Shown here piece after piece: positions 52,448 to 60,276 of a DNA stretch of 64,000 bases. The DNA lies in the NCBI GenBank assembly GCA_965276755.1, contig OZ255625.1, positions 558,001-622,000 of the forward strand, in the 5' to 3' direction. Position 1 is the first letter of the stretch. Every line of letters starts with the position of its first letter. A program made the translations under genes and the position numbers. This stretch comes from CAJCIS01 sp965276755 (GTDB taxonomy: Bacteria; Pseudomonadota; Alphaproteobacteria; Acetobacterales; Acetobacteraceae). The notes under the pieces were generated by a model. That model was not told where the DNA came from. It worked only from the letters and a program-made list of their open reading frames with translations, and did not search any database.

Positions 52448-52833
52448 ACCGCGTCTTTTCCGGCAGCACGTTCGAGCGCGATATCGGCTACGCGCGCGCA
52501 GTCGTCAGCGGGGAGTGGGTGTTCGTCTCCGGCACCACGGGTTTTGATTACGAAACCATGGGTATTGCGGAAGACGTGGTTGCACAATGCCACCAGGCAT
52601 TGCGCAATATCGATCACGCGCTGATGCAGGCGGGCGCCTCGCTGCGCGATGTTGTGCGTGTGCGCTACATTTTGGCGGCGAGGGAGGATTTTCCGCCGTG
52701 CTGGCCGGTACTGCGTGAGGCGTTTGGCGGTGCGGCGCCTGCGGCGACGATGATTGTGGCCGGGTTGAGCGATGCGAGGATGAAGATCGAGATTGAGGTT
52801 ACGGCGAAAAAGGCTGGGGGAGATGTGCCTTAG
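52435..52833 (+). CDS. RidA/YjgF family protein
   Basis: A 132-residue RidA-fold protein, probably a deaminase of reactive enamine/imine intermediates. Family stretches are YARAVVSGEWVFVSGTTG, QCHQALRNIDHALMQAGASLRDVVRVRYIL and IEVTAKK. The start TTG at 52435 lies inside the end of the Rap1a-like gene. The C-terminus GGDVP and the stop fall inside family B copy B14. Confidence 0.87.
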   Translation: MPPLDRVFSGSTFERDIGYARAVVSGEWVFVSGTTGFDYETMGIAEDVVAQCHQALRNIDHALMQAGASLRDVVRVRYILAAREDFPPCWPVLREAFGGAAPAATMIVAGLSDARMKIEIEVTAKKAGGDVP

Positions 52834-52885
52834 GCGGGCCGGCGCATGCGCCGGCTGATTCCGCCTAAGCCCCCAGACCCCCCGC
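52812..52885 (-). repeat. Family B hairpin with nested GC palindrome (copy B14)
   Basis: CTGGGGGAGATGTGCC is followed by TTAGGCGG, then a perfect 18-bp palindrome GCCGGCGCATGCGCCGGC, TGATT and CCGCCTAA, and closes with GCCCCCAGACCCCCC. The loop of an ordinary copy has thus been replaced by a two-tier GC stem, as in B5. It contains the C-terminal codons and stop of the RidA-like gene. Confidence 0.88.
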
Positions 52886-52890
52886 AAATA

Positions 52891-52937
52891 GCAAAAGTTT
52901 TTTGGTTCTTTTTTTCAAAAAAGAACTGCTTCCTTCC
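52891..52937 (+). repeat. Family A interspersed hairpin (copy A7)
   Basis: Standard copy with stem GTTCTTTTTTT/AAAAAAGAAC and CTGCTTCCTT tail, starting only 6 bases after B14, so the two families stand in tandem before the DUF445 gene. Confidence 0.88.
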
Positions 52938-52965
52938 TTCCTATCCCCGCCCTACCCTGCCCCAG

Positions 52966-54255
52966 ATGCCAGACCCCGACGCCCCCGCCCGGCGAACGCT
53001 CCGCCGCTACCGGACCGTCGCCACCTCCCTTCTAGCCGTCATGGCCGCGCTCACGCTCGCCACCCATTGGCTGCCGCGCGGCCTTTGGCACGGAGTCCGC
53101 CTGGCCTACTGGGACGATCTGCTGCAAGCCAGCGCGCGCGCCGGCCTGGTCGGCGGACTTGCAGACTGGTTTGCGGTCACCGCGCTGTTCCGCCACCCGC
53201 TCGGCCTGCCTATCCCCCACACCGCCATCATTCCCAACGAAAAAGCCCGCCTCGGCCAGGCGCTCGGCCGCTTCGTCTCCCGCCACGTCATGAACCCCGA
53301 CGAGATCGCGCGCGTGCTGGCGCGTTTCGATGTCGGCGATTTCGTGCGCGCGTTGCTGAATGACCCGGCGATCTCCGCGCCACTTTCGCTCAGCCTGGCC
53401 AGCATGATGCCGCGCTTGCTGGCCACGGTCGAAGACGGGCGCGCAAAGCGCACGTTGTCACGCCTGATCCCCCGCCTGATCGGCAGTCCGGAGGCAGGGC
53501 GCGTGGTGGCGCGCGCGCTGCGCGGGTTGGTCGAGGGCGGGCGGCACCAGGAGGTGCTCACCTTCATCATCGACAGCCTGCGCGAAGGCATGCTCGCGCG
53601 CGAAGACCAGTTGCGCGGATTCATTGAGGAGCGCGTGCGCGACCAGGGCGGCCGGCTCGTCGGCTGGGCGATCGGCGCATCGGTTGCCAACCGTTTGCTG
53701 TCCACCGTGAACGCCGAATTGGCACGCATGGGGCCGGGCGGATCGGAATTGCGCGAAGCCTTCGATGAATGGGTGAAGCGCGAAATCACGTTGATGGAGC
53801 AGGACCCGCAGCGTGCGGCCGAAATAGGGCGCGCGCTGCGCCAGGTCATCAGCCATGAGACGGTGCAGGCCTGGACGTGGGATGTGTGGTCTCGCCTGCG
53901 CGCGGCGATGGAGGCCGATGCGGCCAAGCCCGGCGGGCGCACCGTGGCTTTTCTCGATGGCGCCGTGCGCAATTTGGGCGAAATGGTGGCAACGGACGCC
54001 GGCACGCGCGCGCGCCTGCAACGCACGGCCGAACGCCTGGCTGCGGGCCTGCTGCCGGCGGCACAGGCGCAGATTGGCGAATTCATCGCCGGTGTGGTGG
54101 GCAACTGGGACACGGCCACGATTACCGAACGTATCGAGCTGCGCGTGGGGCGAGACCTGCAATATGTGCGCATGAACGGCACGCTGGTGGGCTTTCTGGC
54201 GGGTGGTGTGTTGTTCGCCTTGCTGGAGGCTGTTTTCGGCACGACACCCTTTTAG
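52966..54255 (+). CDS. DUF445 membrane protein
   Basis: A 429-residue protein with an N-terminal span (TSLLAVMAALTLATHWL), a large soluble middle and a C-terminal span (GTLVGFLAGGVLFALLEAVFG). The conserved opening RAGLVGGLADWFAVTALFRHPLGLPIPHTAIIPN defines DUF445. Function unknown. The ATG at 52966 sits 28 bases after the A7 repeat. Confidence 0.87.
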   Translation: MPDPDAPARRTLRRYRTVATSLLAVMAALTLATHWLPRGLWHGVRLAYWDDLLQASARAGLVGGLADWFAVTALFRHPLGLPIPHTAIIPNEKARLGQALGRFVSRHVMNPDEIARVLARFDVGDFVRALLNDPAISAPLSLSLASMMPRLLATVEDGRAKRTLSRLIPRLIGSPEAGRVVARALRGLVEGGRHQEVLTFIIDSLREGMLAREDQLRGFIEERVRDQGGRLVGWAIGASVANRLLSTVNAELARMGPGGSELREAFDEWVKREITLMEQDPQRAAEIGRALRQVISHETVQAWTWDVWSRLRAAMEADAAKPGGRTVAFLDGAVRNLGEMVATDAGTRARLQRTAERLAAGLLPAAQAQIGEFIAGVVGNWDTATITERIELRVGRDLQYVRMNGTLVGFLAGGVLFALLEAVFGTTPF

Positions 54256-54268
54256 CAGGGCAAGTAAA

Positions 54269-54305
54269 GACGGGGGGTCTGGGGGGATGGCACATCTCCC
54301 CCAGT
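54269..54305 (+). repeat. Family B interspersed hairpin (copy B15)
   Basis: GACGGGGGGTCTGGGGGGATG-GCA-CATCTCCCCCAG, 13 bases after the DUF445 stop and 30 bases before the next start. Confidence 0.87.
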
Positions 54306-54335
54306 TCTATTTTAAAGTTTCGAGCAGCGACACGC

Positions 54336-54884
54336 ATGACAACAACCATCCTGGCCCTCTTGCGCGGCATCAATGTCGGGGGCACGCGCAAGCTGCCCAT
54401 GGCCCAATTGCACGCTGCGTGTCTTTCGCTCGGCTGGCAGAATCCGCAAACCTACATCCAAAGCGGCAATCTGATCGTCGATGCGCCCGGTCCCGCCAAC
54501 ACCGCGGCGGGCTTGCTCGCGCAGCACCTGCACGCCAGCCAGGGCTGGGCGCCGGAAATCATCGCGTGCACGCGCGAGGCCTGGCGCATATACATCGCCG
54601 CCAATCCATTTGCCGATGAGGCGGTGGATGCGCGCATATTGCACCTCTATGTTTCCAAGCTTCCGCCACACGCCGACGCTGCGCACACGCTTGAAGTGCG
54701 CGCCACCGCGGGCGAGCGCGCCAGACTGGCCGGTGGCGCTCTGTGGATCGATTATGGCGCCTCAGGCATTGCGCGTTCGCGGCTGACGCCCGCTTCCATC
54801 GACTGCGCCTGCGGATCACCGGCCACGGGCCGCAATTTCAACACGGTGCAGCGGCTTGGCGAAATGCTGGCGGCGCGGCCTTGA
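54336..54884 (+). CDS. DUF1697 family protein
   Basis: A 182-residue soluble protein with the diagnostic start ILALLRGINVGGTRKLPMAQL and YIQSGNLIVDA, then IACTREAWRIYIAANPF-type and RNFNTVQRL near the end (GRNFNTVQRLGEM). The fold is of the alpha/beta type with unknown function. Same strand as DUF445. Confidence 0.87.
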   Translation: MTTTILALLRGINVGGTRKLPMAQLHAACLSLGWQNPQTYIQSGNLIVDAPGPANTAAGLLAQHLHASQGWAPEIIACTREAWRIYIAANPFADEAVDARILHLYVSKLPPHADAAHTLEVRATAGERARLAGGALWIDYGASGIARSRLTPASIDCACGSPATGRNFNTVQRLGEMLAARP

Positions 54885-54998
54885 AGCGCGCCGAAAGTCT
54901 TGAGCGGCACACGCGATCCTGACTCAACGCGCGCGCGCGCCTGCGAACCGCCGCGGACAATTCCTGTTGTGTGCAAATCGCACAGACGAGGCACACTC

Positions 54999-56279
54999 AT
55001 GGTCGATGTCACACGGCGCAATTTGGGAACGGTTCTGGGAGCGACCGCCATTGGCGCGGCCGCACTCGGCAACGCCGCCGCGGCCGCTGGCAGCGCGCAG
55101 GAACTGGCCGCCCTGCGCGGCACGGTCAAGGGCCAGCGCGTCAGCCTGCCGCCGCTGCACGAACAGACCGACCTGAACGGCGCAATGCCCAATCCTGATC
55201 CGGTCGCCGTCAGGCTCGGCGTGGCGGTCGTGGGCTTGGGCAATCTGGCCATGGGCGAAATCCTGCCCGCCTTTGCGCAAGCCAGGCATGTGCGCGTGAC
55301 CGCACTGGTCAGCGGCGAGCGAGCCAAGGCGCTGGTGATTGCCAGGCAATACGGCGTGCCGGAAAAGAACATTTACGATTACGCCAATTTCGACAGTCTG
55401 AAGAACAACCCCGACGTGGACGTGATCTACATCGTGCTGCCCAATGCGCTGCACGCGGAATTCACGGTGCGTGCAGCGCAGGCCGGCAAGCACGTGCTGT
55501 GCGAAAAGCCGATGGCCACGTCAGTGGCCGATGCGCAGCGCATGATCGATGCATGCAAGCAGGCCGGCCGCAAGCTGATGATTGCCTATCGCTGCCAGTA
55601 CACGCCACAGCATCGCGCGCTGATCGATATCGTGCGCAGCCGCCAACTGGGCAAGACGCAATTAATCCAGGCCGTCAACGGCCAGAACGATGCGCCCAAC
55701 GGGCAGTGGCGCCAAATCCGCGCGCTGGCCGGCGGCGGGTCACTGCCGGATGTCGGGCTCTACTGCCTGAATGCGACGCGTTATTTGACCGGCGAGGAGC
55801 CGGTTGAAATCACCGCGCGCATCACCCAGCCGAAGGATGATCCGCGCTTTGCCGAAATCGAGGATATCTGCGTCTTCAATTTGCGCTTTCCCTCAGGCGT
55901 GGAAGCAAGCTGCGTCAGCGGCTACAGCTTTCATGAAACCCGCAAGCTCTTCGTGATGAGCGAGGCGGGCTCTGTCGGTCTGAACCCTGCGTTCGGCTAT
56001 CACAATCTGGCCATGCACTTCTCGCGCAAGGTCGGGATGAGCAATGCGGAGGAAGTGCGCCGCTGGACGCCCAAAAGCCAATTTGCACTTGAAATGGACG
56101 CCTACGCCGAGGCGATCCGCACCAATGTCGAGCCATTGACTCCGGGTGAGGAAGGATTGCAGGACCAGCGGATCATGGCGGCGATCTACGAGGCGGCCGC
56201 AGGAGGTGGTGTCGTGAAGATGCCAGCTTCGGCCAGGCTGGATGCGACGCGTGGGCCGGTGCCAAAGGCGGAGGGTTAA
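54999..56279 (+). CDS. Gfo/Idh/MocA oxidoreductase, glucose-fructose oxidoreductase-like, exported
   Basis: A 426-residue NADP(H)-dependent oxidoreductase closely resembling Zymomonas glucose-fructose oxidoreductase (pairs glucose oxidation with fructose reduction). Rossmann VAVVGLGNLAMGEILPAFA, the catalytic-type HVLCEKPMATSVADAQRMID, YRCQYTPQHRALID and GGGSLPDVGLYCLNATRYL are in the family order. The N-terminus MVDVTRRNLGTVLGATAIGAA carries an Arg pair, suggesting Tat export to the periplasm with bound cofactor. The start ATG at 54999 is chosen because it precedes that signal. Substrate not proven. Confidence 0.88.
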   Translation: MVDVTRRNLGTVLGATAIGAAALGNAAAAAGSAQELAALRGTVKGQRVSLPPLHEQTDLNGAMPNPDPVAVRLGVAVVGLGNLAMGEILPAFAQARHVRVTALVSGERAKALVIARQYGVPEKNIYDYANFDSLKNNPDVDVIYIVLPNALHAEFTVRAAQAGKHVLCEKPMATSVADAQRMIDACKQAGRKLMIAYRCQYTPQHRALIDIVRSRQLGKTQLIQAVNGQNDAPNGQWRQIRALAGGGSLPDVGLYCLNATRYLTGEEPVEITARITQPKDDPRFAEIEDICVFNLRFPSGVEASCVSGYSFHETRKLFVMSEAGSVGLNPAFGYHNLAMHFSRKVGMSNAEEVRRWTPKSQFALEMDAYAEAIRTNVEPLTPGEEGLQDQRIMAAIYEAAAGGGVVKMPASARLDATRGPVPKAEG

Positions 56280-56315
56280 TACCAGCTAGCAAAAAGATTG
56301 ACTCTCAGAGTAAGA

Positions 56316-56417
56316 CTGGGGGACATGTGCCATCCCCACCAGACCCCCCGTCGATTGTAGAGCGTCGTTCAAAATAATGACGGGGGGTTTGGAGGGGATG
56401 GCACATCTCCCCCAACC
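56316..56417. repeat. Head-to-head family B pair (copies B16 and B17)
   Basis: B16 (56316-56352, reverse, loop TGC) and B17 (56379-56417, forward, GATG/CATC) face inward across the spacer GATTGTAGAGCGTCG then TTCAAAATAA. The unit fills the gap between the converging oxidoreductase and TonB-like lipoprotein genes and could terminate both. Confidence 0.9.
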
Positions 56418-56431
56418 TTCAAATTCCTGAA

Positions 56432-56908
56432 TCAGGACTCCTCGCCGAACAGCACGGCCCCGCCGCGCGTCTCCGTCGTCACGGACACGCCGCCCGAGTT
56501 ATCCCGCCGCATTTCCAGCCTGATGACGAATTGCGTATCCGCTTTACGTGCAGGCGCAAAGCGCATCTGCCGCAACGCGGCGAGCGCTGTCGGGCCGTCG
56601 TTCAGCGGATTTGCCGCGCGCAGGGCCGGGCTGAAAACACTGCCATCTGCTGCCACCCTGAAGCGGATGATCGCGCATCCCGGCACGAAGGGCGCAAGCG
56701 GCGCCGCAGCGGCACCGGGAAGCTTGGCGGGAATCCGGTAATGCTCGGCATCGATCCACGGACAGGCAAACGCCGGCGTGTCGGCGGCCATTTCCGGTGT
56801 CAGTTTCAATGGCCGGGCGGCACCGGAAGGGTTTGCCGTACAGCCGCCCGTGAGCGCGCCCAGACTCAGAACAACGCATGAGAGTGTCGTAGCAATTGGT
56901 CTGGGCAC
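56432..56908 (-). CDS. Lipoprotein with TonB C-terminal-like domain
   Basis: A 158-residue protein with a lipobox (LGALTGGC, Cys23) and a C-terminal domain like that of TonB: GCAIIRFRVAADGSVFSP, AALRQMRFAPARK and FVIRLEMR. No N-terminal membrane anchor of the TonB type is seen. It is therefore a lipid-anchored envelope protein of the TonB-like fold rather than a true energy transducer. Confidence 0.77.
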   Translation of the reverse strand: MPRPIATTLSCVVLSLGALTGGCTANPSGAARPLKLTPEMAADTPAFACPWIDAEHYRIPAKLPGAAAAPLAPFVPGCAIIRFRVAADGSVFSPALRAANPLNDGPTALAALRQMRFAPARKADTQFVIRLEMRRDNSGGVSVTTETRGGAVLFGEES

Positions 56909-56991
56909 GATGGATGTCTCCGCCAGGGCGCCGTATCGGCGTTCGCACCCAGGCTAGCCGCTCCGGGGCGCGTCCGGCAAATGAGCGCGCG

Positions 56992-57366
56992 CTAGGGCAT
57001 GCCGTAAGGCGGCAGGCTGCCATAAACGGGCGGGTATCCGACTGGGAATGGCAGGCCATACCCCAGATAAAGCTGGTAAGCGACGGCCCACGGCACGGGC
57101 TGCACCAGATTGCCATGCGCTGCCTCGCACTGGCCGTAGCTCGTGAAAAACGCTTGCCAGACCGCGTTCACGTTGCCCGAGCTTGGCGCCCCGCCTTGAG
57201 GATACGCGGTCCTGGCGCCGGCAATCCGGCACGTGGTCTCGTCCTTCTGAAAAGCTGCGTAATCCTTGTTCGGGCCCGGAAGTGCTGAGACCGGCAATGG
57301 ATTTATGGCGCATGCAGCCAAGGCTGCGCACACGCTGAGCAATGGCAAAACCCGTGGTAAGGACAT
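56992..57366 (-). CDS. Small lipoprotein, unknown function
   Basis: A 124-residue protein from the ATG at 57366. The signal peptide MSLPRVLPLLSVCAALAAC ends in a lipobox (Cys19). The mature part has two Cys (ETTCRIAG, YGQCEAAHG) and a Pro/Tyr/Gly-rich tail (YPPVYGSLPPYG), a composition seen in small outer-membrane lipoproteins of alphaproteobacteria. No family recognised. Confidence 0.7.
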   Translation of the reverse strand: MSLPRVLPLLSVCAALAACAINPLPVSALPGPNKDYAAFQKDETTCRIAGARTAYPQGGAPSSGNVNAVWQAFFTSYGQCEAAHGNLVQPVPWAVAYQLYLGYGLPFPVGYPPVYGSLPPYGMP

Positions 57367-57444
57367 GACGCTTTCCCCTCCAGAAGGCAGATACGGGACG
57401 ATCCGAATGCCAGCGCATGCTGTCAAGCCACGCCTGGTCACGCT

Positions 57445-58035
57445 TCAGTAGGGTGGCCTGGCGTGGCCTCGCTGCCTGCGCGCCGCTTGGGTCCACCAGG
57501 AGAGATCATCGGCAAAGCGCGGAAACGCCTTTGCCAGGGCCGCGCCGCCCGCGCCTTGCGGTGCGCCGGCGGGGCTGAGCGCCTGGCCAATGCCGCCCAC
57601 GGCCAGGCTGTCCGAGATTACGACCATGCCCATTTCGGCCAGAATGCCCCGCCACGCCAGTGCCGCGCGCACGCCGGCAAAACGGCCGCCGGAGTAGCTG
57701 GCAATGCCGGCCGGCCGCCAGGCCCACTCCTCCAGGAAGTGATCGGTCAGGTTCTTCAGCCCTGGCTGAATGCCCCAATTGTATTCGCCGGCGACGAAGA
57801 CGAAGGCGTCCGCCGTGCGGATCTTTTCGGCCAGGGTTTCAAGTTGTGGTGGTGCAGAGCCTTTTGGATATTCCTTATACATCCGGTCCAGCATCGGCAG
57901 GTCGATCGCCTTGGCGTCGATCAGTTCCGGAATGGCGCCGCGCGCGGCAAAGGCGCCGAGCAGATATTCGGCCAAGCGGATGCCCTGCCTATCCGAGCGG
58001 TAGGAGCCGTAGAAGATGAGGATCGTGTCGGTCAT
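57445..58035 (-). CDS. NADPH-dependent FMN reductase family protein
   Basis: A 196-residue flavodoxin-fold reductase. The phosphate loop is YGSYRSDRQGIRLAEYL and the FMN-side loop FVFVAGEYNWGIQPGLKNLTDH is diagnostic. It may reduce quinones, azo dyes or metals; the physiological acceptor is unknown. The ATG at 58035 lies 9 bases from the tRNA-Ala gene. The longer frame upstream runs through the tRNA gene and is not used. Confidence 0.87.
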   Translation of the reverse strand: MTDTILIFYGSYRSDRQGIRLAEYLLGAFAARGAIPELIDAKAIDLPMLDRMYKEYPKGSAPPQLETLAEKIRTADAFVFVAGEYNWGIQPGLKNLTDHFLEEWAWRPAGIASYSGGRFAGVRAALAWRGILAEMGMVVISDSLAVGGIGQALSPAGAPQGAGGAALAKAFPRFADDLSWWTQAARRQRGHARPPY

Positions 58036-58043
58036 TGATGCCC

Positions 58044-58119
58044 TGGTGGAGCCGAGGGGAATCGAACCCCTGACCTCCTGAATGCCATTCAGGCGCTCTC
58101 CCAACTGAGCTACGGCCCC
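58044..58119 (-). tRNA. tRNA-Ala (anticodon GGC)
   Basis: A 76-nt cloverleaf on the minus strand, with CCA encoded. Acceptor GGGGCCG/CGGCTCC carries the G3-U70 wobble that identifies alanine tRNA. D-arm GCTCAGTTGGGAGAGC, anticodon stem CCTGA/TCAGG around loop ATGGCAT, T-arm AGGGG-TTCGATT-CCCCT. Confidence 0.97.
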
Positions 58120-58176
58120 CCGTCTTGGGAGGCGCTCTATAGAGGCCGACCTCGCCCGCGTGCAACCCCCGCCGCC

Positions 58177-58824
58177 TCAGCGCGCGGCCAGGTCCGGGTG
58201 CACCGCAAAGCGCGCCGTCGTCTGCGCGCGCACATCGGCCACAGACACATCCGGCGCCAGATCGACCAGCATCAGGCCAGGCCGGCCCACGTCAAAGACC
58301 GCCAGATCGGTCACGATCAGATCGACCACGCCCGCCCCAGTCAGGGGCAGCGCGCAGTGCTCCAGGATCTTCGGCTCGCCCTTTGCCGTATGCTCCATCA
58401 GCACGACCACGCGCCGCACGCCGGCCACCAGATCCATCGCCCCGCCCATGCCCTTGACCATCTTGCCGGGCACCATCCAGTTGGCCAGATCGCCATTGGC
58501 CGCCACCTGCAGCGCGCCCAGGATTGACAGATCGATGTGCCCGCCGCGGATCATTGCAAAACTTGCGGCACTGTCGAAGAAGCTGGTCGTGGGCAGCGCG
58601 GTCACCGTCTGCTTGCCGGCATTGATCAGGTCGGCATCCTCCTGACCGGCCAGGGGAAAAGGGCCGATGCCCAGCATGCCGTTTTCGCTCTGGAGCTGGA
58701 TGTGCACGTCGGGCGGGATGTGATTTGCCACCAGCGTTGGGATGCCGATACCGAGGTTGACGTACATGCCGTCCTGCAATTCGGCGGCGGCGCGGGCGGC
58801 CATCTGGTCTCGGGTCCAGGGCAT
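58177..58824 (-). CDS. scoB: 3-oxoacid CoA-transferase subunit B
   Basis: A 215-residue subunit of succinyl-CoA:3-ketoacid CoA-transferase, which activates acetoacetate with succinyl-CoA. The catalytic Glu is in LQSENGMLGIGP, with NLGIGIPTLVANHIP and GGHIDLSILGALQVA as family features. The ATG at 58824 (MPWTRDQMAARAA) is the usual start. scoA lies upstream in the same orientation, separated by a pair of family A hairpins. Confidence 0.95.
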   Translation of the reverse strand: MPWTRDQMAARAAAELQDGMYVNLGIGIPTLVANHIPPDVHIQLQSENGMLGIGPFPLAGQEDADLINAGKQTVTALPTTSFFDSAASFAMIRGGHIDLSILGALQVAANGDLANWMVPGKMVKGMGGAMDLVAGVRRVVVLMEHTAKGEPKILEHCALPLTGAGVVDLIVTDLAVFDVGRPGLMLVDLAPDVSVADVRAQTTARFAVHPDLAAR

Positions 58825-58840
58825 GGTAACTCCTAAAAGC

Positions 58841-58938
58841 AAGGAAGAAGTCCTTTTTTGAAAAAAAGGACCAAAAAACTTTTATCATTTGCAAAAGTTT
58901 TTTGGTTCTTTTTTTCAAAAAAGAACTGCTTCCTTCCT
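58841..58938. repeat. Head-to-head family A pair (copies A8 and A9)
   Basis: A8 (58841-58885, reverse) has stem GTCCTTTTTT/AAAAAAGGAC; A9 (58891-58938, forward) has stem GTTCTTTTTTT/AAAAAAGAAC. They face each other with the AAAAGTTTT/AAAACTTTT parts inward, only about 5 bases apart. The outer end of A9 touches the scoA stop and A8 lies 17 bases before the scoB start, so the pair fills the scoA-scoB gap. Confidence 0.9.
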
Positions 58939-59636
58939 TACGCAGCACGAACAGTACGCTGTTCAATCCGCTTCTCGCACGATTGCAGCACCACGATCCG
59001 TTTCACAAAAACACCGGGCGTCACGATGTGATCCGGGTTCAGCGCGCCAGCCGGCACCAGCTCCTCGATTTCGGCCACAGTCAACGTTGCAGCCGTGGCC
59101 ATCATCGGATTGAAATTGCGCGCCGTCATCCGGTAAACTAGATTGCCCTCGGCATCGCCGCGCCAGGCGTGAACAATCGCAAGATCCGCAGTCAGACCAC
59201 GCTCCATGATATAGCTGTGCCCATCGAACTCCCGCACCTCCTTGCCTTCGGCCACAAGCGTGCCGGCGCCGGTGCGCGTGAAGAAGGCGGGAATGCCCGC
59301 GCCGCCCGCGCGAATGCGCTCGGCCAACGTGCCCTGGGGATTGAATTCGATTTGCAATTCACCCGCCAGATACTGGTTCATGAAGGTCTTGTTCTCGCCC
59401 ACATACGAGCTGACCATCTTCTTGACCTGGCGCGTCTCCAGCAGCAACCCAAGCCCCGCGCCATCGATGCCGGCGTTGTTTGAAATAATCGTCAGCCCGG
59501 TCACACCGCTGTCTCGAATGGCCTCGATCAAGGCAGACGGTATGCCGCACAGGCCAAAGCCGCCCGACATGATCACCATGTCGTCGTGCAGGGCGCCGGC
59601 CAGGGCGGCGCGCGCGTCGGGGTAGAGCTTTTTCAT
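58938..59636 (-). CDS. scoA: 3-oxoacid CoA-transferase subunit A
   Basis: A 232-residue subunit partner of ScoB. The opening DDMVIMSGGFGLCGIPSALIEAI with the SNNAGIDGAGLGLLLETRQV stretch and PAFFTRTGAGTLVAEGKEVREFDG are characteristic. Its TAA stop is immediately followed by the GGAAGGAAG end of repeat A9. Confidence 0.95.
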   Translation of the reverse strand: MKKLYPDARAALAGALHDDMVIMSGGFGLCGIPSALIEAIRDSGVTGLTIISNNAGIDGAGLGLLLETRQVKKMVSSYVGENKTFMNQYLAGELQIEFNPQGTLAERIRAGGAGIPAFFTRTGAGTLVAEGKEVREFDGHSYIMERGLTADLAIVHAWRGDAEGNLVYRMTARNFNPMMATAATLTVAEIEELVPAGALNPDHIVTPGVFVKRIVVLQSCEKRIEQRTVRAA

Positions 59637-59643
59637 AGTGGCC

Positions 59644-60270
59644 TCAGCTTATGGCAATTCCCTGGCGCCTCAGATAGCCCAGCAAAGGCGTCAGCGGCAG
59701 CCCCAGGATCGCGCTGTGTTCGCCCTCGATGGCATCAAAAAGGTGCATGCCCAGCCCCTCAACGCGATAGGCGCCTACGGACTCCAGAACCGCCTCGCCC
59801 TCCGCGCCCAGGTAGGCGTCAAGAAAGGCGCCGGAAAAGGCGCGCATGGCCAGCCGCGGCTTTGCCATGTGGGTCCAAACCCGCGCGCCTGCGCGGTAGC
59901 ACACAGTGGCGGTGACCAGCGTGTGCGCTCGGCCGCGCAGATGCAACAGATGCTGCCGCGCGGCCTCCATCGTCGGCGGCTTGTCGAACCACTCGCCTTC
60001 GCACACCAGGATCTGGTCACAGCCGATGACCATGGCCTCATCGCCTCGGAAAGCGGCCGCCTTCTGGCCGGCCAGCGCGGTGGCAGCTTTTTCAGGCGTT
60101 CCGCCCTCCCGGCGTGTGGCGGCTTTAACCGCGCCTTCATCGATGTTGGGCGTAAAGGCCGAAAAGCGCAGCCCTACGCCGGCGAGCAGCGCGCGCCGCG
60201 CCGCCGAACCGCTGGCCAGAACGAGCGGCGGCGCGAGCACCTGGAAGGGGCCGCCCGCATCGGCGACCAT
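59644..60270 (-). CDS. maf: Maf family nucleoside triphosphate pyrophosphatase
   Basis: A 208-residue house-cleaning enzyme that hydrolyses non-canonical or pyrimidine (d)NTPs. The Maf signature LVLASGSAARRALLAGVGL, then GCDQILVCEGEWFDKP and AHTLVTATVCYR, are in family order. Start ATG at 60270. It lies 7 bases upstream of scoA on the same strand. Confidence 0.92.
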   Translation of the reverse strand: MVADAGGPFQVLAPPLVLASGSAARRALLAGVGLRFSAFTPNIDEGAVKAATRREGGTPEKAATALAGQKAAAFRGDEAMVIGCDQILVCEGEWFDKPPTMEAARQHLLHLRGRAHTLVTATVCYRAGARVWTHMAKPRLAMRAFSGAFLDAYLGAEGEAVLESVGAYRVEGLGMHLFDAIEGEHSAILGLPLTPLLGYLRRQGIAIS

Positions 60271-60276
60271 GCGCGC

